From Aquanectria penicillioides (lineage: Eukaryota; Ascomycota; Sordariomycetes; Hypocreales; Nectriaceae): a DNA stretch of 64,000 nucleotides. The translations under genes and the position numbers were made by a program. Below are positions 12,674 through 25,605 of the stretch, one piece after another (position 1 is the stretch's first letter; every line of letters begins with the position of its first letter). The notes below the pieces were generated by a model. The model was not told the DNA's origin, did not search any database, and worked only from the letters and a program-made list of their open reading frames with translations. The stretch spans positions 2,666,001 through 2,730,000 of the forward strand of contig PYIU01000009.1 in assembly GCA_003415625.1 (NCBI GenBank), given 5' to 3'.

Positions 12674-13646
12674 CACAGCCAGACGCTCGTCCATCAGTCG
12701 ACTCGTCGACATGGCCTGTCGTTCCACCACTCATAATCGGCATAACCGCCTAAACGCAACACTCAGTGGCGCGGCGGTACCCACCGATACATGCTGGTCC
12801 CCAGGTCCCCACTCGCGCCACTACGCGGCTAGCGTCCCCTCGAGGTAGATCCAGGTAACCCCTCTTTGTGCTTCGCTGTTGGCCCTCTACCGCCCTGTTC
12901 CTGACGGCGGACCGGATGGGGACGCCCCAGGTGGCCCTCTCCCCCAACACCTGCCGCCGCTTCAGTGGCCTCGACGGCCGCATTGCACCACGCCAGAAGG
13001 TCCAGAAGCACCCCAAAGCCCCCAAGGGCCCCCTAGCGCACAGTGCGAATCTAAAAACTCTCCGCTTCCCTTGCTCGCTATTCCCGTTCCCGTCCATCCT
13101 TTTGCATTTGCCTTGGGTCCATTCCTATTCCTTTTACTTCTACCCTTCTGCCATCCATCGACCCGGCCTGGCCGTCACGTCCAAAAATCTCCCACCTCCA
13201 ACCATACTCATATACACATCTCACGTCCACATCCGCAATCCGAACGCAGTCTCACGTCTCAACCACCCACGCAGCCGACTGCTCGCCAGGGGCTGTTTGT
13301 CTTGGAGACAATCCGCCTCTCTTGCCCACCGTCGTTCTTTTCTTTTCGCTTCTTCCTCCTCCCTGTTCTGCTCTTCTCCCCGCTAGGGTCCTTTTTTTTC
13401 CCACGCCTCTCGCACGGGAATCCCATCACCCGTCAACACACATGTCAGCCCCGAGATCGACCGTCGCGACGATCCCCTCTGCCACCCTGACCCCCTTCGA
13501 ATCATACTGAACCCGCCCCTACTAAGAAACAGAGTCGGACGTCTTCGCCCCAAATTTCCAGCCTGCATCCCCTCGACAGGCTCGCCCCAGCTGCCGGACG
13601 GTTCCTGAGTCCGTCAGACTGTGGGAGAGGCCAAAAGACATTGCGC

Positions 13647-16507
13647 ATGCCTCGCGCTTCGAGCTCGGGCAAGCGACAGCAAGGCGCCGCCAGTCACCGC
13701 GACACCCGCCACGAGAATGGCCTTGTAGGCCCAGCTAGGCGACCCTCCGACAAGAAAGGCTCCGGCAGCTCGACGGCCCTGCCCGCCGCTCCGACCATGG
13801 CGTCGCCGGCGCCGCAGGGTCATCGATGCCCCCCAACGGCCTCGCGAATGGCTCCTCCAAGCAGCAGCTCGACAGCTCCTCCACCGACTCCCGCTCCCGA
13901 TCAAACGATGACTCCCTGCGCCGCTCCTCGCTCGCCTCCGAGACCTCGTCCGAGTCGTGCAATTCCAACATGGGCACCAATGGCCTGGTAGACGCCGGCC
14001 ATCGCCAGATCGACGTCAACGCCATGAAGAATTCCGACGTTCACCGCGACTCCGGCCCCTTGGACCTCGCCACAACCGTCCTCAAGTCACTTCCCGTCCA
14101 GGACACCCTCGCCATCCTCATCATCCTCATGCACGTCCCGCCCCTCTCACTCTCCGCCATCTATACCGTCTTCACCTTCCTCACCTTTGTGCCCCCCGTC
14201 ACCACCAGCTCGGGCATGAACATCAACCTGGCCGAGATCTTCGACGGGAACTCCACCATGCCGTCCCTCGTCACCGTCTTGTGCATGGACTTTTTTTTCC
14301 TCTTGATATGGTTATTCCTGTGGGGTCCCATCCAGGACGCCATCCTCGACTTTGCCAAGCCGGTTATTGCCATTACTCTAGGAGGGGGGACCAGCACGAG
14401 GGACGGAACCTCCGCGGCATCACCACGTGCTTCATGTGGGTGATAGGCCACCATCTTTTGCGTGGCACCAGGGCCCATTGGGGCCGTGTGGTTCGCCATA
14501 TCCCCGAGCATTGGCGGCTGCCTACCGTCTTCAACAACCCTCTCGAGGCCGCACCCAGCACGTACGATAAGAGAAGTGCTTACGGGTGGGTCAAGAGTGT
14601 CCTGGCGATTCACATCCTGACGCAGGGCATTGTGCGATATATCCGGGAGTGGTACCTGAAGCGGGAAAAGGCCAACGCCTCGGCCGGCGTGAGCGACCCC
14701 GAGGTGGGAAAGCCTCCCAGCGTGGCCGGCGACACGGCCAACGAGGGAGGGTTTGCTACGCCCGACACCGAGGTGAGCTATCAGCCGACGCCTCACATAT
14801 CCACGAGTAAGAAAAGAAGAAAACAAAGCACCCAGGTTCGCCTGCAGCAGCCGTTGTGGGCAGCCCTCGCGAGCACCAAGATTGTCATGGTCAAGGAATA
14901 CGAACTTTCCCATGCCACATCCGAGTCGGCTGGGTCAAACGCAACCGACATTCATAACCTAGGAAACGCCCCTTTTAACAACCAACCTGGTCAGATCTGG
15001 ATCTCCTACATTGGCAGCGACGAAGTATGCTTCAGCACCAGCCACTTCCCCGAAAGCCGCGAAGATGCCCCCCAGCAACCCAACGGCCATGCGCGGCCCT
15101 CAGGAATCGACACCTCAAAACCGTTTTACGTGAGGGTGAACAATGCGTTCTGGCAACCCACGCGCATTTTCCCCGTCGAGGATTCCCCTGAGGACTCGGG
15201 CCAAGGGACCCGCTGGACGGGAGACATTTACGGGCTGCGGCCAGCGTCCAAGTACGTGTGCGAATTTGTAGATACTCAGACAGACAAGGTCATCTTCACT
15301 ACCAGCATCCGAACCATCCAGGAAACCCTCCGAGAAGCGGATGGCGCCTCGGCTGCGCTGCCCAACGGCCAACGCTCACTCCGACCCGACTCTCCCGCCA
15401 CCACGCTCAAGACATCCATTGCCGCCGCCGAGGCCAAGCTCGCAGACGAAAAGGCTCGCCTCAAGACGTTGCGCAAGGAGTGGAAGACGAGGACCAACGC
15501 TCTCAGGAAGGACAATGAGCTGACCGACAACCAACTCGCCTCTGCCGGCAACCACGACGAAAAGTACAAGCAAAAGATTCGTCAGCAAGAGACTCAAAAG
15601 GCCCAGGCGGAACGCGACACGGAACAGATTGCCGACCAGCTTAAGAACTTTGACACCGCCCCGAACTTGCCGATCGCAAGAAGAAGATTGAAAAGGGGTT
15701 CTCGGCCGAGAAGAAGGTCTTTGATACGGCGCAGAAGGTGTTCAAGGAGCACAAGTCTGGACTGGAGAAGGAGGTCAAGGCAAAGGAAGTCGAGAAATCG
15801 AACCTGAACACCCGTCGGAACAAGATTGCCACCCGCATCGCCAAGGTCGAGAACGAGCTTGCCAACATTACCGACGCCAACACCCGAGGCCTGGATGAAG
15901 CGGAGCGCCGAAACCAGGAGAGGATGGTGTGGCAGGAGCACGTTGCCGGCATCGATTCCAACTACAACGAGCGGTTGGCTCACGTCCGCGCGACTAACGC
16001 AGCCCGTAGCGAGCACATTCGCAATGCCCAGGTCCAGCTTCAGAGCTTCCACGATTACATGAACTCGACCAACGGGATGCCGTTTGAGATGCCGCCACCA
16101 GATGTCGTTCATCCGCAGCTAGGACCGCCGTTCCAGCCGACCTCGGCTGGCACCTGGAATCCAAATCCTGCAGCTCCTCCTCACTATCCTACCGGCCTGT
16201 GGCAAAGCTCCGGCGATATTCTCCCTTCAGTGTCTGCTCCGTCGCTCCCCGCCATGTCCATGTGGCAACCCCGCCGACGGCGCCTCCGTTTGAGCCTCGA
16301 ATGACGCGGTCCAGAGGGCGCAGTTCCAGCATGCTCAGCAACGTCAGTGGCTTCACTCAGTCTAGCGGCGAGGATGTCGGTTCTCCGCCAATGGACCACC
16401 ACCGCGTAAAGCACATCTGGGCAATTCGCACCAGAACTGGCGGCAGCGGTGGCGGAAGCTCCGGGAGCGGAAGCGGCAGCATTGACGACCAGATGAGTCC
16501 GAGGTAA
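13647..16507 (+). pseudogene. acrB: AcrB-like ubiquitination-network membrane protein, four single-base frameshifts
   Basis: Reading through four one-base shifts gives about 950 residues. The N-terminus MPRASSSGKRQQGAASHRD, the membrane segments around DTLAILIILMHVPPLSLSA and LVTVLCMDFFFLLIWLFLW, the block LLRGTRAHWGRVVRHIPEHW, the motif STQVRLQQPLWAALASTKIV, and a long C-terminal coiled coil (KLADEKARLKTLRKEWK onward) match fungal AcrB. In Aspergillus this protein acts with the CreB/CreD deubiquitination network. The frame steps by -1 near 13795-13805, at 14409-14414, at the C-run 15659-15662 and at the C-run 16269-16272. Between the breaks the coding sequence is clean and conserved, without extra stops. 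That suggests homopolymer undercalls in the consensus rather than true decay, so the gene is probably functional. It is typed as pseudogene only because the frame as given is broken. Confidence 0.8.
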
Positions 16508-17368
16508 GGGGTGTGTTTAGTTTGCAACGAGACCACGCCTTTCACAGCGCCGACCACCGGATGTTTTTGTTTGGTAGCTAGGCTATTGAATAGCGCTTGC
16601 GGAAGAAAATGAAAAAAAGTAGTGACTTTGTTATACATGGTGTGCCTTATATGTGTGATTTGAGTGTCGTGACATGAAGCAGATGTGACGTGAGGACGAT
16701 AAAAGTAACCTTCTTGTCAGTACCACCTGATATTTATGGGCCATGTGAAGCCAACTGATAAGGCGTTATCGATAGAATTCATACTCTACTTGCAAAGTGG
16801 GATACGGGACCATTGAGGTTATCGTTGAAGACTGTATCTATTATATATGGCTGTTACACAGCCAGCTTAGAGCTCTATCCCTTGAACCGAGCTTTAGATC
16901 CGCTCATTCAAGTAAGCGTAATAGAGCATATAACTTGGTTAGGGCAAGCTTATGGGGATAAATGGAAGTTCTAAGATAATATTCCTTTTGTAGAAAAATA
17001 AGGCTTCTAATAGACCTCAATATATATGCATCTCCTGTATGATTAAGCATGACGTCATTGATTGCAATCTATTAGATTTCCTTTATAGGTTTCTTTAAAA
17101 CCTGGAATTGCTCCCTTGATACGGATCTCGTTTTGACCCGAGATGCATAGACATATGAGTGCTCGGCCCCATAAAAGTAGCCTGTATCATCCTGATATTC
17201 ACTGCCTGGCAACCTAAGCTACAGTGATTCCGCCAGCTATGATATTCTTTGGGGCAATGTTCCTGATGCTCCAGGTCACACTTCTCTTCTATTGCTTGCA
17301 TTCCCAAGTCTTGACGGTCCCTCGTCAAATGAGTCCTCGGTGGACCCTCTTCATCAGAGACCATGCAG
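16508..17368. other. Intergenic, partly AT-rich
   Basis: No gene seen. The part from about 16700 to 17100 is clearly richer in A+T than the flanking genes and could include a decayed, mutated repeat, but no terminal repeats or coding remnants were recognised. Confidence 0.45.
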
Positions 17369-18205
17369 TCAGCGGCGGCCTGCGAATGACCTGCGCAACT
17401 CTGTGACCTGGTGGACCATCGTGCGAATCCTTTCCTCGATGTAGTTCGTCTGCTGGGCCAAGTCGTCAACTCGGCTCTGCAGGGCTGACGCCCGGGTTGC
17501 CGCTTTCTTGATCTTTCGATCTGCCTTGGAGAGCTTCTGCCTCAGAAAGAACCACATAGGTCCCAGGGTGAGGCCTACCAATTCTATGTCAAAACGAGTC
17601 AAGTCTGCGCTGTAATCAACGTAGGTCGTCTTGGTGTCTTCTGTCGACTCCTGGCGTCGGCTGCTGGGGTTCGAGGCGCTTCGTGGAATAGTGGCGGATG
17701 TGATATTCTATCCAGGGCAAGTCAGCAGATACTCTCAGTCTATCATCTATCCAGGCGAGTAGGTTTTCATAATGCGCAATAATTCAAAATGCGGCTCCTA
17801 CGGCGTATCAGACGTATAGAACCTCCTGGATTGCTTGCTGATCTTGGCTTTACACAAGTTTGTGGAGAATTCTATCAGGAGCATCACGATTTAGCATGAA
17901 AGGCAATCCCTTCAGTTGATATCAGGGGTTAGATTAAGACTTCATGTTGTGTAGCATTGATTCCTAGTAAGGAGGCCGTCAAACGGATAAAAGAAATGCA
18001 AACATGCCTTGTTGAGGGAGGTCCAGCCATTGGCACCAAGACCCTTAAGCTGATGGTTAGTCTCACTACAAAATGAGGGCTAGTTATAGCTTACTTTCTT
18101 GTCAATGCTCTCAGGGGCAGGCTTGCCGGCACCATCGTCTCGCGGGGTTTGAGAAGTGCTGCTTCCGCTCTCGCCTTGGCCGTTCGAGTCCTGACGGGAA
18201 GACAT
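17369..18205 (-). CDS. Small orphan protein with predicted C-terminal coiled coil
   Basis: Read as three exons, 18205-18095, 18049-18008 and 17707-17369, giving 163 residues. The first intron is short and canonical (GTAAGC...CAG). The second is about 300 nt and would need a GC donor (AAG|GCATGT) with a TAG acceptor. The N-terminal half is Ser/Gly/Asp-rich (MSSRQDSNGQGESGSSTS). The C-terminal half has a hydrophobic patch (LVGLTLGPMWFFLRQKL) followed by KADRKIKKAATRASALQSRV and a heptad-like stretch ending VHQVTELRRSFAGRR. All exons stay in one frame, which supports the model, but I recognise no family. Exon 2 and its donor are the weakest part. Confidence 0.5.
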
Positions 18206-19316
18206 TGCATGCGAGGGAAGAGAAAGATTCGCAGGCAAATGAGGGTAATGATATTCAGGGCAACTCTAGGGAGAAATCAAGTTGGCGCTTGAAGAATGAT
18301 TGTGAACAGGCAGTAAGGAGATGACGACCAGAAATGGGTGCTGCAAGCGTTCGGATGCGTGTAGCCGGCAACAGCTTGAGGATGATCATTTAACTGTACG
18401 GATAGTGATTCACTGGTGCTAGAGCTTTGTAGCTACTATTCCACGTCTCTAGTTTGTTTACTTGACTTGTGATTCTATCTACTAATTGGGTGTTGGACAT
18501 GTCGAGCAGGCATGTTGATGAGATACACATTGTCATCTAAACGACGATTTATGACTGCCCTAGAACCAAGTCAAGTGCCATTTGTATGAAACGCATAGTT
18601 GCAGAACATTAGTTGGCCAAAGATAACACAGTTCTACTTATCTTGTTGGCGGATTGATGGATGCATGAATTAAGACGTAGCACTGCTGTCTCAAACATTA
18701 GATGAAACACCGCCACCAAGAAACTAGATGAGATATAAGAATTCATTCCCTTCCAACATCACACAACCTCTACTTATTCTAATCATCACTCACTCAGCTG
18801 TAACATAGCCCATTGCTGTCTTCTTTCAGTTACCCTACAGCCATAGCCTCCGGCACAGCCACACCTTCGCCCAAGCGCCCCAATTTCCCCTGGCTACCCC
18901 TGCTGCAGTGACCGCTGTGGCGGCATTCAGCGGGTTCAGCGGGTTCAGTGGTGCACCTAACGTGGCGGGTGGGGACCTCAACAAGCCACACACATGCCTT
19001 GGGCCGGCTTGACAGGGAACATGCTTCGTGCTGTGGTCCAGGAAACGACTGGATGACCCCGACACAAGCTCCTCGTCCAACGACCATCCACCATCCACAA
19101 CAAACTGCCCTGCGGCTCTGGCTCGAGCACCTGACGGAGTAATTGCTACACGCCTGCACGTCGCTGTCTGCACCGCCAACACCGCCCTGTCCTGCGCTGC
19201 CCCTCCGGTCCCCCCGCGCCGAGTAATGCGATCCCTCTGAGGGTGACGTGACGTGACGCTACGCCCGTCCTCTCGCCTTCGCCTTGCCTGTACCGGGAGA
19301 TGCCTCCGTCGGCGCC
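18206..19316. other. Intergenic region between divergent genes
   Basis: The region separates the orphan gene (-) and the FhipA-like gene (+). Roughly the first 600 bases are AT-rich and the last 450 GC-rich, the latter probably being promoter and leader of the FhipA-like gene. No coding feature recognised. Confidence 0.45.
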
Positions 19317-22300
19317 ATGGACTTTGTCAGTTCCTTTCCCCTCTGCCCCCGCCGGCCTTCAGGCTCGACCGATGTCCCGCGAGCTAACTCCCATGCCATG
19401 CAGTGGTCGCGCTTGTTAAGCCCCCTCTCCTCGGGGAGTTCCCGCAAGGACCTCGCAAAGGATCCCGCCAAGCGACTGCATAGATTTGAAAAAGAATACG
19501 GCCATTTGCTTGTAGGACCCCGCGCTGGGACCCGTGCGGTATCGCTGCTGACCTTGGCCAGTCGACGTGGAGGACTTCTGGAAACCTCACCCGAGACAAC
19601 GACGCCGCCGAGAACCTCGAAATCCGCCTCCAGGAGCTCACAAATATCCTCAGCGACGAGAGCCGACGGCCCCTACCGCACCCGTGCATCCAGTATGCCT
19701 CGATTAAGCAGATCTACGTCCCCATTGGCAAGATTGCCACCACCTCATACAACGAATGGATCATCAAGGAGGCCGTCCTCTTCTTTGCAACCCTCATCGA
19801 GAGCGAGGAGGAGGCCTTTGTCGAGAACCCTACCTTTTCCACCAGCTTGACCAACCTTCTCGTGCGCATTACCGGCGTCAACAGTGTGCGCCTGGGCCTC
19901 GACACCGAGTCCCGTGTCGTCGAGCTTGCCTTCAACATTACCACCAAGATCAGACTCGACCCGGATATCCTGCCCGCCTGGTTCAAGACGCAGCGTGACC
20001 GACGGGGATCAACCTCGCTTGAAAAGGACAGGGACAGCCGCGAAGTGTTTGTCGGGAGAACTCAGCGTGCCGATTTCCCCCTGTTTTATATCCTCATGGA
20101 CTATATCCACCACGAGGGCAAGGTGGGCGACTTTGCGCGGACGGGATTGCTGTACATTATTGAGGCAGCTTCCAGCTCCGGCCCCCTGGAGCAGTGGATC
20201 GTCGAGAGCGACTTATCGACTCTCATGGCCACTGGCTTGGGTGCATTGTACAGCCAGCTGAGCCGCAAGCTGGTCATTGACCACCTCCCCCACGACCTGC
20301 CGCCCATTCTCGCCTTTTCCGACTACGAACACCCGTCCTCCAACTATGAAGTTATCAGCTCCTGCTCACCCGAGTTTCAATCCCACCTCGAAACGTTCCT
20401 CTCACACCTCCTGTTCTGGCAGGACGTCTTGAACCACTGCCGCTCGGTAGAGGTCAAGTCGACTTTGCTGGAGCATTTCCAAGTCATTTTCCTACAGCAG
20501 TTATTGTAAGTCCCCGCGTGCTGGAATGGCAAGCATCGCTAACAGGCTAGATACCCGTCACTTCTCGAGTCCTCTGATATCGACGGAGGATCGTCCGTGG
20601 CTGTTTTGACATATCTACGTCGCATCCTCGAATCCCTAGACCACCCAGACATGATCAACCTCATCCTCCACTACCTGTTGGCCCTACCAGACAATCTCGC
20701 CCCAAGTGAAGCCGCGCGCTCAAGGTCGTCGGTTAGCTTGGCTCGAAAACGCAAGTCGATAGATCTCGCCACCATGTTGGCCGAAAAGTCTGACATGACC
20801 ATGACACCTTTATTGTTTAACCTAGTCGACCTCATTCTTGCTTGCTTGAGGTCGCGAAATCAACAGACTATCCATGTTACTCTTCAACTGGTGTCGGCAA
20901 TCTTGAAGCGACACCACCGATATGCCGTTATTACCCTCCTCAGAACCGACATTCTCCCCCTGAGCAACTCCCGACGAACTATGGGCGCTCATGAGCAGGA
21001 AGTCGAGTATCTCATGTCATTGGCTGGAACCATTGGCGGCCACGATAACTTTGACGAGGTGTACCAGAGCGTCCTCCGCGACACTCTTTCCAGATTGGAG
21101 AGCCACCCCTGCTCCATCAAGCTGGTGGCTCCGAGGGTATCTGCGAGCAGCCAAAGGGGCCCAGCTGTTGCTGATAGTCTCCCCGGTGCTCCGAGAGAGG
21201 TCGTGGACCACACCCTTCGTCCCGATGACCCTCTCCTGAACGCACTGCTTGACCTGCTCGAGACCTTTTTTATTAACCCGGTCGAAACCAATCTCTCGGT
21301 ATCAGAGACGTTGGTAGACCTCGCTGTTTGCGGCCACATGAAGGTTGAGGGATGGTTGTCGCGGAGCCCCGGCTCCTATGAATACGACGAGGACGAAACT
21401 GAGACGCAAGGCAAGGCAGACGATGATGACGCCGCGGAAACTGATGCAGATGATGACCTAGAGATGCCGCCGTCTGAAGAGGAGGAGCAGGCCAAGGCAA
21501 TGGAGAAGTGCCGGCAGCGACCCCGATGGGCACAGCAGTCGCTGCCCCGCGTGTTCAATGTGCTCAAGCACCTGGAGGAACAAGTGGTGTTGTACAAGAA
21601 GACAATCCCACGTTTTGACGACCTGGTACAGCAGCGCCGTGAGGCGTTCCAGACTGCGGATGCCATGCTGAGCAGCGCGGGCGCCACCCAGGCCGCAACC
21701 CCCGTTCAGCAGGAGACGCCGGCTCGCCGCAGCCTCGACGAGGTCTCGCGCAGTGGATCACCATCTCGGCCATCGGCATTGGAGGGACTGGCGCATCGAC
21801 TGCTGTCAGAATTGGGAACGCCCAGCCGCTCCAACAGCCCCCGAGGACGCAAGGAGCAGAATCGCAGCTCGGGGAGCGGAAATGCCACTCCAGGTTCTAA
21901 AGGGCTCGCCCCGCCAAAGGAGATTGAGCGGGGACTCAGTACGCCTGGACGAAGCAAGTCCCGGAGCCGAGTACGAGGCGAACCTGGACTCAGGGATGAG
22001 GTTGTGGCAAGTCAGATGGCAGCCTTTGCGGCCCTCGACCAGACCATTCTGTCTAAGCGAGTTGGTCTCCCTGCCGCCAAGGTCGACCCAATTCCCCTCA
22101 AGTTTGACAAGAAGCCCATGGCGGAACCCACCGAACCGGCTGACGGGGAGGACACTGAAGCAGTCCCGGCTGCCGCGGACGGCGATGAGGCTGGCCCTGA
22201 GGCTGCCGAGAGTCAAGACGGAAAGGAGCCCGAGGGTGAGACCAAGGAAGAGTCCAAGCAAGCCACAGAGGAAAAGGATTTGGGCACAGTCTCTGTGTCG

Positions 22301-22402
22301 CACATCATCACCAATGTCATCATTCTACAGTCGTTCTTGTTTGAGCTGGCAAGCTTGGTACAAGTACGAGCAGGTCTTTTTGACGAGATCCGGTTTGTGT
22401 AA
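19317..22402 (+). CDS. fhipA: FHF complex subunit, FHIP/RAI16-like (FhipA)
   Basis: Four exons, 19317-19325, 19404-19511, 19562-20505 and 20551-22402, give about 970 residues. The nine-base first exon encodes MDF, which splices to WSRLLSPLSS, the characteristic start of fungal RAI16-like proteins. The conserved core includes PHPCIQYASIKQIYVPIGK, TTSYNEWIIKEAVLFFATLI and the C-terminal HIITNVIILQSFLFELASLV ending GLFDEIRFV. In Aspergillus this family (FhipA, with HookA and FtsA) links dynein-dynactin to early endosomes. The insert around residues 560-850 is acidic and Ser/Pro-rich and likely disordered. All four exons join in frame, and the length is usual for the family. Confidence 0.88.
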
Positions 22403-25400
22403 GCAACCGCTGGAGCGAGTCACTGTTTATATATAGCATAGTCAAGGTAAAAAGCGATGGGCTCGGGCGTCGGTAACTGTTGAGTTGGCCGGGAGGCCAT
22501 TATTACGATTGATGAGTATTTTTGTAGTAGACAAGTGTCGTAGATCGGCGCGCCTAGGCGGATACGCTTCAATTCTTGGGCTCCTGTTCATGAGTTATTC
22601 TGTGATGATGCTTTATCTGATAAAATGAAGACTGCCGTTTATCCAACTCTGCGACAAGAAGGGAGTGGCATGTGATTTCGCTTACTTTTATTTCACAACC
22701 CTTCGTTATGGGTCACCAATTCGTGCGGTTTCCAACGTGATAGCCTGCTTGCTCTGGACCTTTGATATCATCGCTTTGAAGCTGCAGTCGTTTGTGAATT
22801 GCCGAAAGCAGATTGCCACAGCCTTGTGTTAGTGGCCGGCAGTTACAGGCATATATGCTGCCAAGCATTGGACTGGGTGGAAGAGATAAAAGGATCCTAG
22901 TTGTGATATGGCTTGCTTGGAATTCACATCACTCGCTAGGATCTCATGCCAAGATGACGTCATGTTGGCCCACGAGATAAAAACCAAAGTCTACCTCTTG
23001 GCTAGTGAACAAATAAGCATTAGAATAACTGGTTCAATATGCCTTCATCTATTCATTATTGTCCTTTGGCTGTGAGGGAGAGTGCTTGTGAAATGCACCA
23101 CCCACCCTACTTAGACTATTGAGTGCATATGCCCCAGATATTATCCCTGGTGTAACGTTGTGTCGTGGCGCGTGTCTCGATTCCTCACGGTGGCATCATG
23201 ATACCCTCGGAACGGGCGGATGTTCACCCATGGAAATGAGCCGGTCGGTATGGTGATCGGCAAATCCCCAGACTTTCCCCCGCACGTTACAAGTGAAGCT
23301 ACTATGGAGGCGGGTAAGTTCCTACGAATAGACCGAGGCATCGAGGTACCGCCGAAGAGTGATTTCGCCGCCGTTGATCATGGCGAGCAAGACGTGAGGT
23401 TGAACGTTTTCAGCCGCCACATCGCCAAGGTGAGATTCAAGATCGCCAAGGTGGGTCATGACATGGATGACGGACGCCGTCTTTTCCTAATGGGAATCGT
23501 TGCGAACGCCACGGCGCAACGCTCTGCACGACGCCGGCTAATTGGAACGCAACACCTGAAATCTCGAGATCGCGGCTGAATGCACCATTCTGCCCTGCTC
23601 TCACCCGACTTGTAGAATGTTGCCCTCGGCCTGCCATGCCCGCGTGACACATCTAACCCTGGCCGGCATCCAGGGGCACACTTTATCCGATCCAGATTCG
23701 TGGAATCAGCTTGTTATATCCGGATTCTCGATCGCCGACCTGACACCGAACAAAAGAGCACGTTGTTTCGTCTTTCATTTTTTTTTCCTGCTGTCCTCGT
23801 GGACGTAGAACGTGGATGTAGATGCGGGACAACAGGCGGAAATTCTTGCTACATGGGGGCCAGCTTGAGCACCGCGCGGTGGAGCCCGGGCCGAATGGAA
23901 ATACGAAAGGGTCTGATGGATCCACGTCTTCGGGATCGTGTGTACGGGACGGAGTCGTGGCATGAGGGTTTGTGCTCGAGAACATGGAGTTATGGTGGAT
24001 TATGGAGAAGACGTTGTGGAGAGGAGGGAAACGGGTCTGCGGATTTGGGGAGATGTCACTTATTGGGGTCTCGAGCCGTCCTGTTGGTTCAGGACTGTGC
24101 AACGGTTTTCCTCTTTGGCAACTTGGGATTTCTCTTTCCCTCGTTGATAATTTCGTCAAAGTCACGAGGCCGTTGAAATTTGTGTTCGAGGACAGGGGAA
24201 GCCCGGTTGTGAGGTTGTCTATAAGCCGCGGTTCCTGTCATGTCAAGAGACTGACTATTAACCTAGGATAGACAAGTGCTAGCAGTTATGGTGTAGAAAT
24301 ATGCTACACGCTATCAGGTTATTGGTTCTTGAACCATTTCCAACTAGAGTTGAAAACACCGTGATCGGGATCAACTGCAATCGACTGAGACATTGGGGTC
24401 TGGGGATTCGACCCAACTCTCCAAGCAAGCTTAAACGGCTGCCCCAGGAATTCCCCCTGAGGATGAGGAGTAACGTGGCGCGTAATCTGGCTCGTAGTTG
24501 ATATGAAGGCGACGCAAGTCCAGCTTTTCTCCACAAGTGGAATTGCTCCACGGTCTAGATAAGATCCGTCGGTGGCATCGGGCGAAACCCGGTGTTGATG
24601 CCGAGGCGCAACAGTTGATGGTAACATTTGTCAGTATCTAATAGTCATCTGGCTTTGTCTACCTTCTGTTGTTTAAATTTTGCCCTCCTGCGGCTCAATG
24701 GCTTGTTTAAGCTCACCTAAGACGGTTTGCAAGTGGACGGAGCCTTCAGCCTTCCCGAGACACACCCGTGGAGTTGCCATGGCAGGCTCCTTATTCCCAT
24801 CTCCATGCCGACCCCCACTGTACAACTCCACTCTCTGCATACATCTCTGCATTGCGGCTCCTCATCGGACCGTCTGTGGAGCACGGAGATTTTCGGTGGT
24901 CACCGCGACCTTTTACGTTTCTCTCCCGCGCGTATCATGAGTAGGCTGTTTGTCAGGGGATCTTACACCTACATTTGCTTGTGATGTGATTGCTCATCAC
25001 TGGGATGGAGAATCACGAGACACGGAGTTTGATTCAATTCCGCTACTTTTCTTGACGATTTGATTAGAAAACAACTAACTTAATTAATTGACAAAATTAT
25101 TAGATGTTTTAATCTGGTGTTTGTTTGACTTGAGCCTCAAGCATGACAAGTCGTGCTTGCTCCAACCTTGCCCCGCCAACACTTCTTGGAACACCATCCA
25201 TGTCGTCATACATAGTATTCCTGCGACAACTCCATCGCGTCGGCATCGAGTTGCCGAACCTTGGTGCTCGCCCCAGTTTTTCATGAGGACTGCGGCCAAA
25301 TGCTCGGTGGTTTGCGCTTCAGAACGTCATGGACTTTGAGGTCACCCACGATCCCCTTGCTACCGTGCATCAGGTCCTGAGCCCAAACGGGCGGCCGGGG

Positions 25401-25446
25401 TTGTCATGAGTCCTGGCCACGAGGTGCTCCGGAGCCGTTTTTTCCT

Positions 25447-25492
25447 CCCCAGGTTTGAGGACCTGTGAACGCCCATGGGGTGATATGTGGGG
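25447..25492. promoter_or_regulatory. Possible CreA-type (SYGGRG) sites
   Basis: A CCCCAG at 25447-25452 (reverse complement CTGGGG) and a GTGGGG at 25487-25492 fit the SYGGRG consensus of the carbon catabolite repressor CreA. They lie 180-225 bp upstream of a sugar-transporter start codon. The motif is short, so chance occurrence is quite possible. Confidence 0.3.
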
Positions 25493-25597
25493 ATTGGCTG
25501 TTGCGGAGGATGACCGGTGGCCGGGATGGACAGGGAAACTGCCGGGGACTCAAGAGAAGCTGTAAGAAAAACCAGTGCCAGTGTATTAATGCATGCG

Positions 25598-25605
25598 TAT
25601 ATAAA
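25598..25605 (+). promoter_or_regulatory. TATA box TATATAAA
   Basis: A consensus TATA element lies 67 bp upstream of the transporter start codon at 25672. Confidence 0.5.

Larger units (their letters stand above)
6867..13646. other. 6.8-kb gene-poor region with simple repeats
   Basis: No gene could be supported here. Open frames are short, overlap on both strands, and translate into low-complexity Pro/Ser/Phe/Cys-rich strings. Features seen are a T-run near 8936-8954, an AC dinucleotide run near 9807-9829, GTGCT pentamers near 9902-9926, further TGTG-rich tracts near 11220-11240 and 11838-11865, and an 18-bp perfect palindrome at 12656-12673. The last about 700 bases are pyrimidine-rich, as in long fungal 5' leaders, and probably belong to the acrB transcript. 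A long noncoding RNA or long spliced leader is possible. Confidence 0.5.

Noticed and set aside
12879..13490. A 203-residue plus-strand frame upstream of acrB
   Set aside because: Pro/Ser/Leu/Phe-rich translation of a pyrimidine-rich leader, overlapping other frames, no motif.
15115..16112. Minus-strand frames opposite the acrB coiled coil
   Set aside because: Antisense shadows of a charged coiled-coil coding region.
23220..24165. Open frames in the 22.4-25.7 kb gap
   Set aside because: Overlapping on both strands, no recognisable domain, no clear splice continuation.
24390..24425. A GGATTCGACCC string resembling a tRNA T-arm
   Set aside because: Flanking bases do not pair into a T-stem, and no D-arm or anticodon arm lies upstream.
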